A stretch of DNA of 64,000 nucleotides, from the NCBI GenBank assembly GCA_034676185.1, contig JAUCCN010000005.1, positions 5,255-69,254 of the forward strand, in the 5' to 3' direction. Below the pieces are notes generated by a model. The model did not search any database, was not told the origin of the DNA, and saw only the letters and a program-made list of their open reading frames with translations. The position numbers and the translations under genes are program-made. This DNA comes from UBA7396 sp034676185 (lineage in GTDB: Bacteria; Patescibacteriota; Gracilibacteria; BD1-5; UBA6164). Of this stretch, positions 42,478 through 54,525 are shown piece by piece. The number at the start of each line of letters is the position of its first letter. Position 1 is the stretch's first letter.

Positions 42478-43755
42478 ATGCAAAATATACAAACTCAAAA
42501 ACTTATTGAACTCTTTGATAAATATAAATGTGAATGATGTATTAATATAAATCTTTCTACTTCAAAAACTTTGGATTATTCACCATTACATGATGAAATA
42601 AGCTTTGATAGTTCTGAAAATATAAATACTTCCATAACTCTTATAAAAAATCATAAAAAATCTGTTTTTTCTCTGGATTGATATTCACTGGAAAAGATAG
42701 AGTTTGCTTTTATAGATATATTAAAGACAATTTCATTTTGACAGTATGATAAAGATATTATGCTGCCAAAAATTACAGATAGTGTAGAAAAAGATTTTTC
42801 TCAGCCAGAATTAGAAAAACTGACCTTTCAAGATTTAGAAAAAGAATTTGAGGTATTTAAAAATTTTCCATTCGAAAAGAATATTTCTAAAGAGGGATTT
42901 TCTATTGGAGTTCAATCAGCAACACATATTTTTATTAATTCTTTATGAGCAAAAAAGTTGCAAAAAGACAATGGAGCATTTTATTATATTGATATTTTAT
43001 GAGAAAATAAAGAGAAAAGAGAAAATCATTATATCTCTATTTCCACTAAAAATGTTCCTCATATTACAAGAGAAATACTTTTAAAACTTCAAGAAGAACT
43101 TATTTTTAAAATTTCTGATTCTCAATCAATTTTGCCAGCAGGAAAATATGATATTACTTTGGAAAGAGATGTAGTAATTGATTTTCTTGATATTATTTTA
43201 TGAAATATGTGAGCAGAGAGTATAAGAGAATGAATCAGTTTATTTTCAAAAAATAAAATTTGAGATAAAATTTTTGGAGAAAATTTTACATTGGTAAATA
43301 ATCCAGAACTCAAAAATTATACTGGAACTCTGCTTTTTGATAAAGAATGAATAACAGCAAAAAAGACTCTTTTATTTGATAGATGAGTTTTTGTTTCAAA
43401 ATTTTATGACTATAAAAATGCATTAAAAGAATCAGTAGAAGAGATAGGAAATTCTACGGTTTCTAATATTGAACTTCTTTGAAAGGGGAGTGAAAAATAT
43501 TTAGAAGGAAGTAAAATACTTTTTACCAATTTGATGGCATTTCATACAGTAGATGAATCAACTGGAAAATTTTCTTTAAATGGAGAGGGATATTTATTAG
43601 AAAATGGAAAAAAAATTGACTATATTAAAAATATTTCTCTCTCAGGAAATATTATAGATTTATTTTCAAATATTAAAGCAATTGGAAATGATTTTAAAGA
43701 AGATGGAAATTTTAGGGTTCCTTCTTTGACTTTTCAAAATCAAAATATAATTTAA
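42478..43755 (+). CDS. tldE: Metalloprotease-associated subunit TldE (PmbA)
   Basis: This 425-residue protein has the PmbA/TldE fold and lies directly before tldD. Recognisable parts are an N-terminal helical region, ILPAGKYDITLERDVVIDFL in the middle, then SLFSKNKIGDKIFGENFTLV and the C-terminal ISLSGNIIDLFSNIKAIGND. TldE lacks the zinc motif, as expected, and forms a heterodimer with TldD that degrades or matures small peptides. The start lies 17 bases after a weak T-rich region and the two genes are 17 bases apart. Confidence 0.85.
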
Positions 43756-43772
43756 TTTTTTATCTCGTAGTT

Positions 43773-45131
43773 ATGCAAGTAAAAAAACAACAACTTCAAC
43801 AATATCTTGATTTATTTTCTTGAGATTTTAGAGAGATATTTTTTGAAAAATCAAAATCATTTCGTATTCTTTGTTTAAATGGTGAATTTAGAACTCCAGT
43901 ATATTCTACTCTGGAAGGATTTTCACTTCTTTCAAGAACTGAGAAAAAAGAATATTTTAAGATTTTTAATGATTTTGAAAATATGGAAGAAAAAATTCAT
44001 ACTTTTTGTAGAGAATTTTCTCTTAAGTCAGATAAAAATTATACTCTTTTGAAAGATTGACCAGATGAATTATATTTAGAAAATATAGAAGATATAAGTT
44101 TTGAGGTACAAAATATTATTTCTTCCATTCAAGAAATATTTCAAATATATATAAAAACGAATTCTTTTGTGGTAAGTAGTGAAATTTCTCTTCATTTTTC
44201 GAAAAAATCTTTTATTGTGTGAAATACTCAAGGAAATTTTTGAAAAGATATAAACTTTTATCAGACATTATTTATCAAACTTATTTGAGAAAAGCAAGGA
44301 AAAAGAGAAGAAATATATGAAAAAATTACGGGAACAGATATTTGAGATGAAATCAATAAAGATTCTATTGAAAAGTTAGTGAAAAATGCTATTTCAATAC
44401 TTGAAAAACAATTGGACTGAATACCATCGCCAAGTGGAAAAATGGATGTAATTATTGGAAATGAAGCATGAGGAACGATTATTCATGAAGCAGTTTGACA
44501 TGGACTAGAAGCGGATTTACAAAGTTCTAGTGTATATAAATGAAAAATATGACAAAAAGTAGCCAGTGAGAAAGTGACGATTGTTGATAATCCAACTCTT
44601 CCAAAAGAAAGATGATTTTATAAAGTAGATCATGAATGAAATAAGGCTAAAAAAACTATTTTAATAGAAAATGGAATTTTAAAATCATACCTTCATAATA
44701 TAAAAACTGCTACAAAGTTTTGAGTTCTATCAACCGGACATGGAAGAAAAGAAACATATAAGTATAAAACTTTAGTGAGAATGGGGAATACTTATATGCT
44801 TCCTGGAAAAGAAAAAAAAGAAGAACTCATACAAAAAATTTCTGATTGACTTTATGTAAGTCGTATGTGAGGATGACAAGTAAATACAATAACTGGAGAT
44901 TTTGTATTTAAAGTTCAAAATGGATTTCTTATAAAAAATGGAAAATTAACGAGAAATGTAAGGGGGGCTACTCTCAGCTGAAATGGTCCTGAAATGCTCA
45001 ATGAAATATATGGGATTTGTGATGATTTAGAGTTTTTTGATGGAGGAACATGTGGAAAATGACAATCAATGCCAGTAAGTGATGGAGTTCCTACTTTTTG
45101 GACTCAGTTAAAAGTAAGTGGAATGCAATAA
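43773..45131 (+). CDS. tldD: Zinc metalloprotease TldD
   Basis: This 452-residue protein has the HExxxH zinc motif HEAVGHGLEADL, the S/G loops GTDIGDEI and GFYKVDHEGN, and the C-terminal GGGQVNTITGDFVF and GICDDLEFFDGGTCGKGQ, which supplies the Cys ligand. With TldE it forms the peptide-cleaving TldD/E complex that processes peptide antibiotics (such as microcin B17) or degrades unfolded peptides. The glycine of the zinc motif is TGA. It ends in a strong terminator. Confidence 0.95.
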
Positions 45132-45172
45132 AATAATAAACGATAAAACTTAGGTTTTATCGTTTATTATTT
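45131..45172. terminator. Strong bidirectional terminator
   Basis: AAATAATAAACGATAAAAC pairs with GTTTTATCGTTTATTATTT around a CTTA loop. Confidence 0.88.
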
Positions 45173-45961
45173 TATTCTTGCTTTGATTTCATCAATCATT
45201 TTAGTAAGGATATTTTTTCTTATTTCTTTATAATTATTGCTTAGATTACTTTTATCAATACTAAAAAGTCTTTCTTCAATTTGAATTATAAAATCTCCAT
45301 AAATTTTATTTTTTATTCAAATTTCAATATTTTTATATTTTTCATTTCTATCAATTTCATCTATTCTTTGTTGAATTTTTTGAGTAATTGAGAGTTCAAT
45401 ACGAGCTTGTAAATCTTCTTTATGATTTTCAATTTGTTCTTTGAAATAAGTTACTTTTTGATCAAGAATATTTTGACTTTTTTGGATTTCTTCAATAAGA
45501 TCTTTTGATTCTTTTTCTGATTGAACTTGAAATTTAATATGTTCAATAAAAGAATCTTTTTTATCACGAGCTACATATCTTGATAAATATTTATAAATAT
45601 CAGCTCTTAGGAGAATAAGTTCCTTTTTTTCTTTATCAACATTGAGTAATTGAGAAATTTTTGAATTTAAATCTGATTGTAATAAATTTCTTTTTTCGAT
45701 AAATACTTCTATATTTTCTCTAATTTCTTGCACTTCCTCTCCACTTAAATCCGTTCTCATAAAAGAAATAAGCTCTCAATATTCTTTTGATAATTCTTTT
45801 GATTTTATCTTAAAATCTTTTTGTTCTTCTTCTAATTTTTTTATATATTCTCTTAGTTCACTAGTAGATAAACTACTGACAATAAAACCTTGCTTTTCAG
45901 AAGCAAAAGTTTGGAAAAAAAGGAAACAAGAACATAATACACAAAATAATATTTTTTTCAT
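45167..45961 (-). CDS. Secreted coiled-coil protein
   Basis: This 264-residue protein has a signal peptide (MKKILFCVLCSCFLFFQTFA). From residue 40 on it is a continuous charged helix rich in Glu and Lys, a coiled coil. The ATG at 45961 is chosen because the upstream in-frame TTG at 45970 adds only three residues. It may be a structural or scaffold protein at the surface. No family is recognised. Confidence 0.65.
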
Positions 45962-46073
45962 ACTATACAAAAACTAAAGAATTGAAAATGAAATAAGTTG
46001 GCTTTAACCTAAAAAATTTAACTCTCTAATTTAATGATAGTACTATAATGAAAAATATGGTATTCCAAAGTTT

Positions 46074-47387
46074 TTAATGTGAAGTTTTTGTGATGATTTT
46101 TATTTCAAATCATTTTCCTTCTTCTGAATTTATTTCTAGTTCCCAAGAGAGAGCTTTTACTATTTTTTCAATAATGCTTAAACCTACTCAAATACCTCTA
46201 TCATCAATATTTCATGTTTTTTCTTGACGACCTTGATAAAATTTTTCTTTTATATAAGGAAGTTCTGTTTTAGGAATTCCTTTCCCATTATCAGAGAATT
46301 TTATGAAATTTACTCAAAATTCTATTTTTAAAGTAGTATTTTTCCCAGCATATTTTATAAAATTTGAAATAATATTTTGGACAATTTGGATAAAACTATC
46401 TTTATCGGTGAGTATTTTTTTATCAAGACCTGAAGTAATAATTTTTTGATGAGTTGTTTTTAATTTTTGCCTAAATTGTTTTATTACTTGTTCGGTTATA
46501 AATCTGACATCTTCACTTTGAATATGTAATTCTATTTTTCTGCTTTCAAACTTTTCAAACTCCATAATAGTATTTACGAGCTTTACGAGTCTTTGCATTT
46601 CATCAATAATAGAATTGAGAATTTTATCATCCAATTTTATAACTCCATCTTTTATTCCTTCAATATAACATTGAATAGCTGTGATTGGAGTTTTGAGTTC
46701 ATGGGAAATATCAGCGAGGAGTTTATTTCTAATATTTTCTCAAATATTGAGTTTTATATTGAGTCCATTAATAGCATTTACAAGGAGTCAAACTTCGTCT
46801 TTTTTTGAATAATTTATCACTCTAAAATCTTTTCCGAGTTTTAAATCTTTTATAAGTTTTGTTGTTTTCTCAATAGGAAGAATAATTCTTTTTGAAAAAA
46901 TAAAAAGAAAAATAATGAGAATAAAAATAGCAAATATATTTGTAATAAGAATAGCTTTTACTAAACTATTAAAAAAGATATATTCAGGAGTTTTTTCATC
47001 TTTTACATCTTCCAATATTTTCTCAAGATAGTTTTGAGGAATAATTTCTTCGATATATTTTATACTTACTCAGGCTTTTGAAAGGTAATTTACAAGAATT
47101 TCAATATTTTCTTTGGTATCAAGTTTGATCTTTCATTCATTTTTTTCTAAGAGCTCAAAAAATTCTATTTCAATATCATTAAAAATATTATCTACTTCAT
47201 CAAGAGCTTGTTTTTCAATAATTTTATCTACATAATCTCTGGTAATTTCTTCTTTTGCTTTTATAGTTTCTGCTAAATAAATTTTTAAAAATAAACTATA
47301 AAAAAAATAAAAAGAAATAATATTTACAATTGCGATAAAAAATATACTTCATAAAAGTGAAAAAATAATTTTTCTTGAAAGAGTCAT
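46074..47387 (-). CDS. Membrane sensor histidine kinase
   Basis: This 437-residue protein has a membrane helix near residue 10-30, an outside sensor region (about 31-145) that is acidic, a second helix (about 150-175), and a HAMP domain. The HisKA domain has phosphoacceptor His in ISHELKTPITAI. The HATPase part has IVQNIISNFIKYAG (N box), FSDNGKGIP (G1), and GIGVGLSIIEKI (G2). It pairs with the response regulator 23 bases upstream. The sensor domain is not recognised. Confidence 0.92.
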
Positions 47388-47410
47388 AAAAAGATGATAA
47401 AAAGTAAAAT

Positions 47411-48079
47411 TTATTTATTTAATCTGTATCATTGTCATCTAATAGTGAGAATAATATCTTTATTTTCAAGTTTTTTTCTGATATTTTTTATGTGAGTATC
47501 AATAGTTCTATCAAAAGCATAATTATCATATCATATAATATCTTTCATAAGAGTTTCTCTCTCCACCATATTTCCATTTTCTTCTACAATTTTTTTTAAA
47601 ATTTCAAATTCATTTTTTGTAAATGGAATTTCTTTTTTTTCTTTTAAGACGAGTACTTTTTGAGTATCAATTTCAATATTTTCAAATTTTAAAATATGAC
47701 TTTCTTCTTTTTGATTATGAGAAGTTCTTCTTAAAATAGTGTGAATTCTTGCCAAGAGTTCTCTGGGAGAAAATGGTTTTGATACATAATCGTCAGCTCA
47801 AATTTCCAGTCCTCTAATTTTGTCTAATTCTGAATTTTTTGCTGTGAGCATTACAATCGGAATATGAGAAGTTTGTCTTACTTCTTTACAAATAGTAATT
47901 CCATCTTTTCCAGGAAGATTGAGATCAAGAATGATAAGCTCATATTCTCCAGAAAGTATTTTTTTTACCGCATGAGTTCAAGAGTGTTCAATTCAAACAG
48001 TAAAAGATGAGTTTTCTAAATACAATTTAAGTGAATTTGAAATTCAAATATCATCTTCAATAATCAGTATTTTTGACAT
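47411..48079 (-). CDS. OmpR/PhoB-type response regulator
   Basis: This 222-residue protein has a receiver domain with the acidic pair EDD, the phosphoacceptor Asp in LIILDLNLPGKDG, the conserved Thr/Ser in VMLTAK and Lys in YVSKPFSP. The winged helix domain (about 125-222) ends with DTHIKNIRKKL and TIRGQGYRL, the OmpR/PhoB DNA-binding pattern. It precedes the kinase gene on the same strand. Confidence 0.93.
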
Positions 48080-48218
48080 ATTTTTTAGGGTTAATTTTTC
48101 ATAATGTAATGATTTTTTTTTATTTTTCAAATTTTAACTTGCTTATCTTTGAAAAGTATATTACTATAGCTCCAACTAATGGCCGTTAGTGTTTTTATTT
48201 TTTTATGAAATTATTCCT

Positions 48219-48377
48219 ATGACCAAAATACAACAAGCAAGAATTAATTCACATATAGACTCTTTAGGAAATTTAGAGGATGATTTACCATGAATTTTAG
48301 AATCCGCTGTTACTGCTGAAGAAATAGAACATGTAAAATGAACCATATACCAACTTCTTTGAAGAAGAAAAAAGTAA
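48219..48377 (+). CDS. Small acidic protein, unknown
   Basis: This 52-residue protein reads MTKIQQARINSHIDSLGNLE, then DDLPGILESAVTAEEI and LGRRKK. It is predicted as two helices with a basic end. Upstream is an inverted repeat CTAA...TTAG (about 48176-48189) near a TACTAT -10 box. It stands between the two-component system and the ribosomal gene rpmF. No family is known. Confidence 0.5.
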
Positions 48378-48481
48378 AATGAAGTATAAAAAATGAAAAT
48401 GCAAAATAGTAGAAGAAAAAACTTGATTTATTTTAAAAAACAATATAATTCTCCAGTATTTATTTTACTAATGTTTGACAA

Positions 48482-48706
48482 ATGACAATTACTCCTAAGA
48501 AAAAGACTTCTAAAACTAGAACAAAAAGAAGAACTACCAACTGGATAAAATTATCTGCAAGAAAATTATTAAATAGAGTTCAACTTCAATTCAATGAAGC
48601 AGGAGAAGCAATCGGGCTTTCTCACTTTGCAACTGTTGATGGAACTTATAAAGGTAGACAAGTGTTTAAAGTAAAAACTAAACAAAAAAAAGTTACAAGA
48701 ATTTAG
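48482..48706 (+). CDS. rpmF: 50S ribosomal protein bL32
   Basis: This 74-residue protein begins MTITPKKKTSKTRTKRRTTN, the conserved bL32 N-terminus (PKKKTS...RR). The central part is longer than usual and it ends YKGRQVFKVKTKQKKVTRI with the YKGR motif. The zinc-binding Cys pairs of many bL32 proteins are missing, so it is the Cys-less form. A TTGATT/TATAAT promoter precedes it and a terminator follows. Confidence 0.88.
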   Translation: MTITPKKKTSKTRTKRRTTNWIKLSARKLLNRVQLQFNEAGEAIGLSHFATVDGTYKGRQVFKVKTKQKKVTRI

Positions 48707-48721
48707 TTATGTGTACTTTTA

Positions 48722-48740
48722 TAACACCGGTGTTTTTTTA
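48722..48740 (+). terminator. Terminator after rpmF
   Basis: AACACCGGTGTT is a perfect palindrome followed by seven T. A second copy of CACCGGTG follows at about 48745. Confidence 0.75.
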
Positions 48741-48779
48741 AAGCACCGGTGTTACTATTTAGTGAATAATTTCCATTTT

Positions 48780-49256
48780 ATGTCCCATTACTCTCGCGGT
48801 AGAACTAGAAAATTTTTATATCAAATGTTGTATGCTTCTACATTTTCACAAATAGAAAATGTAAGTTTTAGAGAATCTTTTTTTTCTTGAATTTTTAACT
48901 CTGAATTAGATGAAAATTATTTAAATAGTATGTATGATTTGATTTTAGAAAATCAATCCTTTTTGATAGAAGTGGTAAGCAGATATGCTCCGAAATTTGA
49001 TATTGAAAATATGGATTTATCATATATTATACCTATTTTTATAGCAATGACAGAAATGCTTTTACTTCCTGAAGAAATTCCAGCAAAAGTTTCTATTAAT
49101 GAGGCAGTTGAAATATCAAAAGTATATGGAGATGATTCATCTAGAAAAATGGTAAATGGAGTTTTAAATAAAGTATTAAATGATTTAGAAAATGTACAAT
49201 CAGATTTAAAAATATTTGATAAAAATACTTCTGTAAAAATAATTTTTAAAAGATAA
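48780..49256 (+). CDS. nusB: Transcription antitermination factor NusB
   Basis: This 158-residue all-helical protein begins MSHYSRGRTRKFLYQMLYAS, which matches the NusB start (R-x-x-R-x-x-x-x-Q-x-LY). It contains YIIPIFIAMTEMLLLPEEIP and INEAVEISKVYGDDSSRKMVNGVLNKVL, the family's late helices with the conserved N-E-x-V-E-x-x-K...NG-L. It binds boxA RNA for rRNA transcription. A strong terminator follows. Confidence 0.9.
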
Positions 49257-49290
49257 TAAAATACTGTATATAAAAATTATTTTGCTTTTA

Positions 49291-49328
49291 ATATGACTTC
49301 TCTCACATCTGGGAGAAGTCATATTTTT
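49291..49328 (+). terminator. Terminator after nusB
   Basis: ATGACTTCTC pairs with GAGAAGTCAT, followed by ATTTTT. Confidence 0.82.
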
Positions 49329-49464
49329 AAAAAAACACTTTCTTTTTTTTAAAAAATGAATATAAGTGTTAATGAGTAATTACTGATTAAAAAAAGCCAT
49401 TAAAAAATTTAATAGTTTTTCCTTAATTATTAATTATACATTTTATTCTTTGTTAATTAATTTT

Positions 49465-50235
49465 ATGGCTATAACAAAACAACTTTTTGAAAATGAACTT
49501 TATATTGAAAAAATAAAAACATTATTGCATATATTGGATATTGAACCTATTTCGTATAATAATTATTTACTTGCTTTTGTACATCGTTCTTTGGTGAATG
49601 AAAAACCAGATTTATCACCAGAACATAATGAAAGACTTGAATTTTTGTGAGATGCAGTTTTAGAACTCGTAATTACTTCCCAATTATTTTATGATTATCC
49701 CCATAAACCAGAATGAGAATTAACTGATTATAGAAGTGGAGTAGTAAAAGGAAAGCATTTAGCAGATGTAGCAAAAAAATTATGATTTCAAGAATACTTA
49801 ATACTTGGAAAATGAGAAGAACTTTGAGGTGGAAGAAATAATGATTATTTATTAGCAAATTGTGTAGAAGCCTTTTTATGAGCACTATATTTAGATTTAT
49901 GATATGAAAAAACACAAAAATTTATCTTAAAACATATTTATTCAAATTTAGAAGGTATTATAGATAATGATTTACTTAAAGATTATAAATCATTACTTCA
50001 AGAATTTACTCAAAGAGTTTTTTATATTACTCCAGAATATCGAGTTTTGGAAGAGTCAGGACTTGATCACGAAAAAAATTATCTTTCTTGAGTATTTTTA
50101 AGAGAAGTTATGATTGGAAGTGGAAATGGGTCAAGTAAGAAAAAATCTCAAGAAGATGCAGCAAAAAATGCATTTCTGAATAAAGAAAATATTGATAGAA
50201 AAGAACTGAGAAAATGAAATTGAAAAGTATCTTAA
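49465..50235 (+). CDS. rnc: Ribonuclease III
   Basis: This 256-residue protein has the RNase III signature ERLEFLGDAVLELVIT (about 54-69), LTDYRSGVVKGKHLA, and NDYLLANCVEAFLGALYLD with the second catalytic Glu. A double-stranded RNA-binding domain follows (about 165-240, KSLLQEFTQRVFYIT ... SKKKSQEDAAKNAF). The glycine of LEFLGDAV is TGA. The ATG at 49465 is preferred over a TTG fifteen bases upstream. It processes rRNA precursors and other double-stranded RNA. Confidence 0.95.
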
Positions 50236-50290
50236 AAATGATTTTATAATTTTTCAAGAAAGGTTTTTATATAATAATTGAAATATAGAT

Positions 50291-50590
50291 ATGATACAAT
50301 TTATTTTTTGAATATACATTTTTTTTAACATAATGCTTCTGCTGATTTTTATAGATATTATATTATCTTGGTTAAGTATTTTTTGAATACAATTAAGACC
50401 AAAATTTTTGTCAGATATAATTGAACCTCTCTATGCATTTGTAAGAAAATATATTTCTACGACTTTATGACCTATAGATTTTACTCCTATAATAGTTATT
50501 TTTTCTATACGTATATTGCAAATAATAATATTATTATTTTTTCCCGAAATAGGATGATTGATACAATTATATAGTGGGGGGAGTTTTTAA
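50291..50590 (+). CDS. YggT-family membrane protein
   Basis: This 99-residue protein has two hydrophobic segments around a central motif SWLSIFGIQLRPKFLSDIIEPLYAFVRKYI, as in YggT/YlmG. (Shown in parts: RPKFLSDIIEPLY, then VRKYISTTLGPIDFTPI.) The motif IDFTPI is the family signature. YggT proteins are involved in membrane organisation and osmotic or division processes. It lies before ftsW with 35 bases between. Confidence 0.82.
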
Positions 50591-50625
50591 AAAGAAATTT
50601 ATTTTAATAGAATAAAAATATAAAT

Positions 50626-51861
50626 ATGTTAAATAAACAGGTAGATTATAAATTGTTTTTTACTGTTTTTTCTCTCATAATTTTTTGAATGATAATGATA
50701 AGTTCTGTATCTGTATACGGAAGTTTTAGAGTAACAACTATTTTGCAAAATTCAGGAAAAATAGATGAAGCATATAATTATTTTTATGTGTTTAGAAATA
50801 TTAGTCATGTTTTTATTTCTATGTTTCTACTCTTATTTTTGGCAAAAATTCCATTTCATATATTTGAAAAATATTCAAAACATATTCTGGGAGCAAATCT
50901 TTTACTTATGATTTATGTGCTTTTATTTTGAGAAACTCTCAATGGGGCCACAGGATGGATACAAATTCCATGAATTCCATTTTTATTGCAACCAGTAGAA
51001 TTTTTGAAATTTAGTACTATTGTATTTCTTGCTTTTTATTTTAAGAAATATAAAGATAAAATTCATTCCTTTCAGGATGGTTTTATTCCATTTTTTGCTT
51101 TACTTTCTTGAGTTATAGTAATTTTATGATTACAACCAGATTTTTGATCAATAATGATTTTAGGACCAATTATGGTAATGATGTTTTTTATTGCTTGAGC
51201 AAGAGTAAAGTATTTAGTGTCATTTTTAATTTTATGAATGGTGTTATTTTTATGAATTTATAATTTATGAAAATATGATAAATCAGAACCGAAAACAAGA
51301 AATAAATTATCATATATTACTGATAGAATTGATAATTTTATTACTGATGAAAAAGAACTTATAAAAAATAAAACGATTAACTATCAAACCGAACAAGCCT
51401 TAATTGCTATATGAAGTGGAGGATTTTCTGGTCTATGATTTTGAAACTCAATTCAAAAATTTTGATATCTTCCAGAAGTACAATGAGATTTTATTTTTTC
51501 TGTAATTATTGAAGAATTATGATTTTTATGAGGTCTTATTTTGCTCTGATTTTATGCATTTATTTGATATAGAGGATATGTGATTTCATTTTATAGTAGC
51601 GATTTATTCGCAAAATATGCAGCTTTTTGAATTACTACTTGGATACTCGTGCAAGCTGGAGTGAATATTTGAGTAAATTTAAATATTGTTCCACTTACTT
51701 GACTTACTCTTCCGTTTGTAAGTTATTGATGATCAAGTTTACTTGCTCTTACACTTTGACTTTGACTTTTATTAAATATTTCTCGTTATATAGATGAAAC
51801 AAAAATACCTAAAAACAATTTGAATAATTTTTCTCGTGAGAAAGTAAATTTATATTACTAA
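50626..51861 (+). CDS. ftsW: Lipid II polymerase FtsW/RodA (SEDS family)
   Basis: This 411-residue protein has ten predicted membrane helices. Family motifs: GATGWIQIPGIPFLLQPVEFLK, LGLQPDFGSIMILG, IAIGSGGFSGLGFGNS and LPFVSYGGSSLL. The final SYGGSS motif has its two glycines as TGA. It polymerises lipid II with a class B PBP. The long loop near residue 225-265 carries charged residues. FtsW and RodA cannot be told apart by sequence here; FtsW is more likely in a genome this small. Confidence 0.9.
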
Positions 51862-52001
51862 TCAAAAGGTAAGAAGAAAATTATGCTATTGTTATGATAT
51901 ATTATAATTCATCTTATATTCAAAAATCTTGCTATTCTTTTTTGTATTTTTTTAAATAATATGATATCATAGTTAAAATATTAAAAATAAATATAGAAGC
52001 T

Positions 52002-53789
52002 ATGAAAAATATACTTGCATTTTGAGAAAAATATTATCTTCACTCTTTAATTCTTAGTGGGATAGTATTTTTTATTTATATTTTTTGATTTTATTCTTCA
52101 TTTTTTTATGTATCAATTTTAAATTATAAATGAATCTCTTCTGATGAATTTGATGGAACAGTTTATCCTATTGAATATATTCCAAATCCAATGGAATTGA
52201 GTTATTGAGAAAGAAAACAAAAGTTTGAAGAAATAGATTCAAAATATTTTATAAAAACTCCTTTATATAATCCGTCTATTTTTGGAAAAAATCTAGATAA
52301 TATTTCAGTTTGAACAAGAGAATATACTGATGTTATGACTCAAAAAGTTCTCTATAGTGTCCCATATCTCTCTACATATAATTTTGATTACAAAGAGTAT
52401 TCTTGAAGTCATCCTGGAATTGATATGGTAGTGCCTGAATGAACTCCTGTTTTAAATATTGCTAATGGACTTGTTGTAGATAGTTGATTTCAACCATCAT
52501 GATTTTGAAATTATGTTTTGGTAAAACATAGTAATATTGATTTTTCAGGAAAAAAACAAAATATTTATAGTTTGTATGCCCATCTTTCAAAAATAAATGT
52601 AAAAGTGGGAACAAAATTAAAAAAATCAGAAATTATTTGACTGGTTTGAGAATCAGGAACAGCTACTGTTCCACATCTCCATTTTCAAATTGATGCAGAA
52701 AGTGCTCCGTATAGTCCTTTCTGGCCTTTTAGTAGTGCTGATATGAAAAAAGCTTGAGTTTGATTTTTTGAAGCTATTAATATTGGTTTAGGAAAAGAAA
52801 TGGCAATGACTCATACTCTGAATTCTTTAAAATTTGTCAATGATCACTTAGATTTTATATTATATACAGGAGGTCAAAAAGAATCAGAAAATTTGGAAGT
52901 TATTTCAGAAACTCTCAAAGAAGAAGAAAAAGATATATCAGATGAACAGAAAGAGCAACCAAAAGATACCTATCCAGATCATTGAGAAAATATAGAACTT
53001 CCAGAACAAATAGATGTTACTCAAGATGATATTTTAACAAAAATGGTAAAATCAGAAGATATATTACAATATGAAGTAGAATTATTAAGTGCTATGGAAA
53101 TAGATGATATTATATTAAATGATAATATAGATATAACAAAATTGGAAACTGAAAGTTCTCAGATGCCTATACAAAATTTAGAAAATACTTCTGAATGAGA
53201 TGAGCAAAAAGAGGCCCATATATGAGAAGATATTCAAGATATAGAACTTCCTAGTGAGAATTTATTTTTTTCAGACATACAAGAAAATAATGAGTATTAT
53301 GAAGAGATAGTATATTTTAAAGAAAATAATATTATTTCTTGATTTTATGATAATACTTTTAGACCAAAAAATAATATTACGAGAGTAGAAGCTTTAAAAA
53401 TTATTTTACTAGCTAATAAAATTGAACCTATTTTAAATGAAAAAAGTCAATTTAAAGATATTCTGACAAATAGTTGGGAAAATACTTATGTAAATGCTTG
53501 AGTAAAAGAGGGAATTATCTCTCTTGATAATACAATTTTTTCACCATTTAGAAATGTGTCAAGAGTAGAAGCTTTAAAATTAGTTTTTAGTTTATCAAAG
53601 GTAGAAATTGAAGTAGGATGAGAATCTCTTGATTTTGCGGATATTTCTACAAATGACTGGTATTATAATTATGTAGATTATGCAGTAAAAAATAATTTAA
53701 TACAAATAACAGGAAATTATTTTGAACCAAATAAAGCAATTACCAGAGAAGAATTAGTTTCTATTCTTTATAAATATATTAAAATATAA
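52002..53789 (+). CDS. M23 (LytM) peptidase with acidic linker and three SLH domains
   Basis: This 595-residue protein has an N-terminal membrane helix, an M23 domain (about 140-250) with ligand residues in SGSHPGIDMVVP (His, Asp) and VPHLHFQ (HxH), then a very acidic, low-complexity linker (about 275-430), then SLH modules such as NNIISGFYDNTFRPKNNITR, EGIISLDNTIFSPFRNVSR and NNLIQITGNYFEPNKAITRE. It would cut peptide cross-links in peptidoglycan at the surface. Several glycines are TGA. It is followed by a bidirectional terminator. Confidence 0.9.
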
Positions 53790-53828
53790 TAAAATAAATC
53801 CTTCAAAATGAAGGATTTATTTTATTAT
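53787..53828. terminator. Bidirectional terminator
   Basis: AATAAAATAAATCCTTC pairs with GAAGGATTTATTTTATT between two convergent genes. Confidence 0.85.
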
Positions 53829-54436
53829 ATTTTAATATTTGTTTCTAAGGTAACTTTTCCTCTTGCTAATTCTGCTCCATGGAAAGGTGCTTTTAAAATA
53901 GATGTGATAATATGGTATCAAAATTTTCATATAATAGCTCCAGTTTCTATTATTCATACTCATAAACCAAGAGTTTGATCGATAAATCAATTAGGATTTT
54001 CAATTCTTTCTAGAGTTTTTTTTGACCAATTGAACGTAAATGATTCTGGAGAAAAAAGTTCTGTATCATAAAGAGTATAATGAATATCTTCTCTCAAAGC
54101 TTGAATATCTCCAGATATTTGTTCTCTTAATTTTGTAATTTTCATCAGTTTATCAGCAAGAAGTTCAAATTGTTCTCCTCAAATATTTTCATCACTTTGA
54201 GTTAATATTTGTCATAAATCAGCTTGTTTTTTTATTTCTTGTAGAAGATTATTTCTATACTCACTACTTATTCTGGTGAGATGTTCTTTTCATTTTTTAA
54301 ATTTAAAACTCAAAAGATTCTCTAGTGTATTTTCTCTAAATTTATATTCTTTTTCTATTTCATTTAAGAGTTTATTTATATTCTGGGTAAGAATATTTCA
54401 TTTTCAAGTTTCAAAGTTTTCAGAATTGGTACTCAT
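53825..54436 (-). CDS. Protein of unknown function with helical body
   Basis: This 203-residue protein begins MSTNSENFETGKGNILTQNI. The first 140 residues are amphipathic helix, with a charged stretch KFKKGKEHLTRISSEYRNN. Near the end there is a hydrophobic stretch (TLGLGVGIIETGAIIGKFGY) which may be a membrane hairpin. The stop codon lies inside the terminator. I recognise no family. Confidence 0.6.
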
Positions 54437-54525
54437 AAGAAAAAGTTAATATATAAGGTATTATTATATAATGAAATTATTATTTTTTACAAGCTATTAT
54501 GACTTTACTTTTTTTAAAAATATGG

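Noticed and set aside
48722..48760. Two CACCGGTG copies as a regulatory operator for nusB
   Set aside because: The first copy with its T run is explained as the rpmF terminator; two copies alone are too little evidence for an operator.
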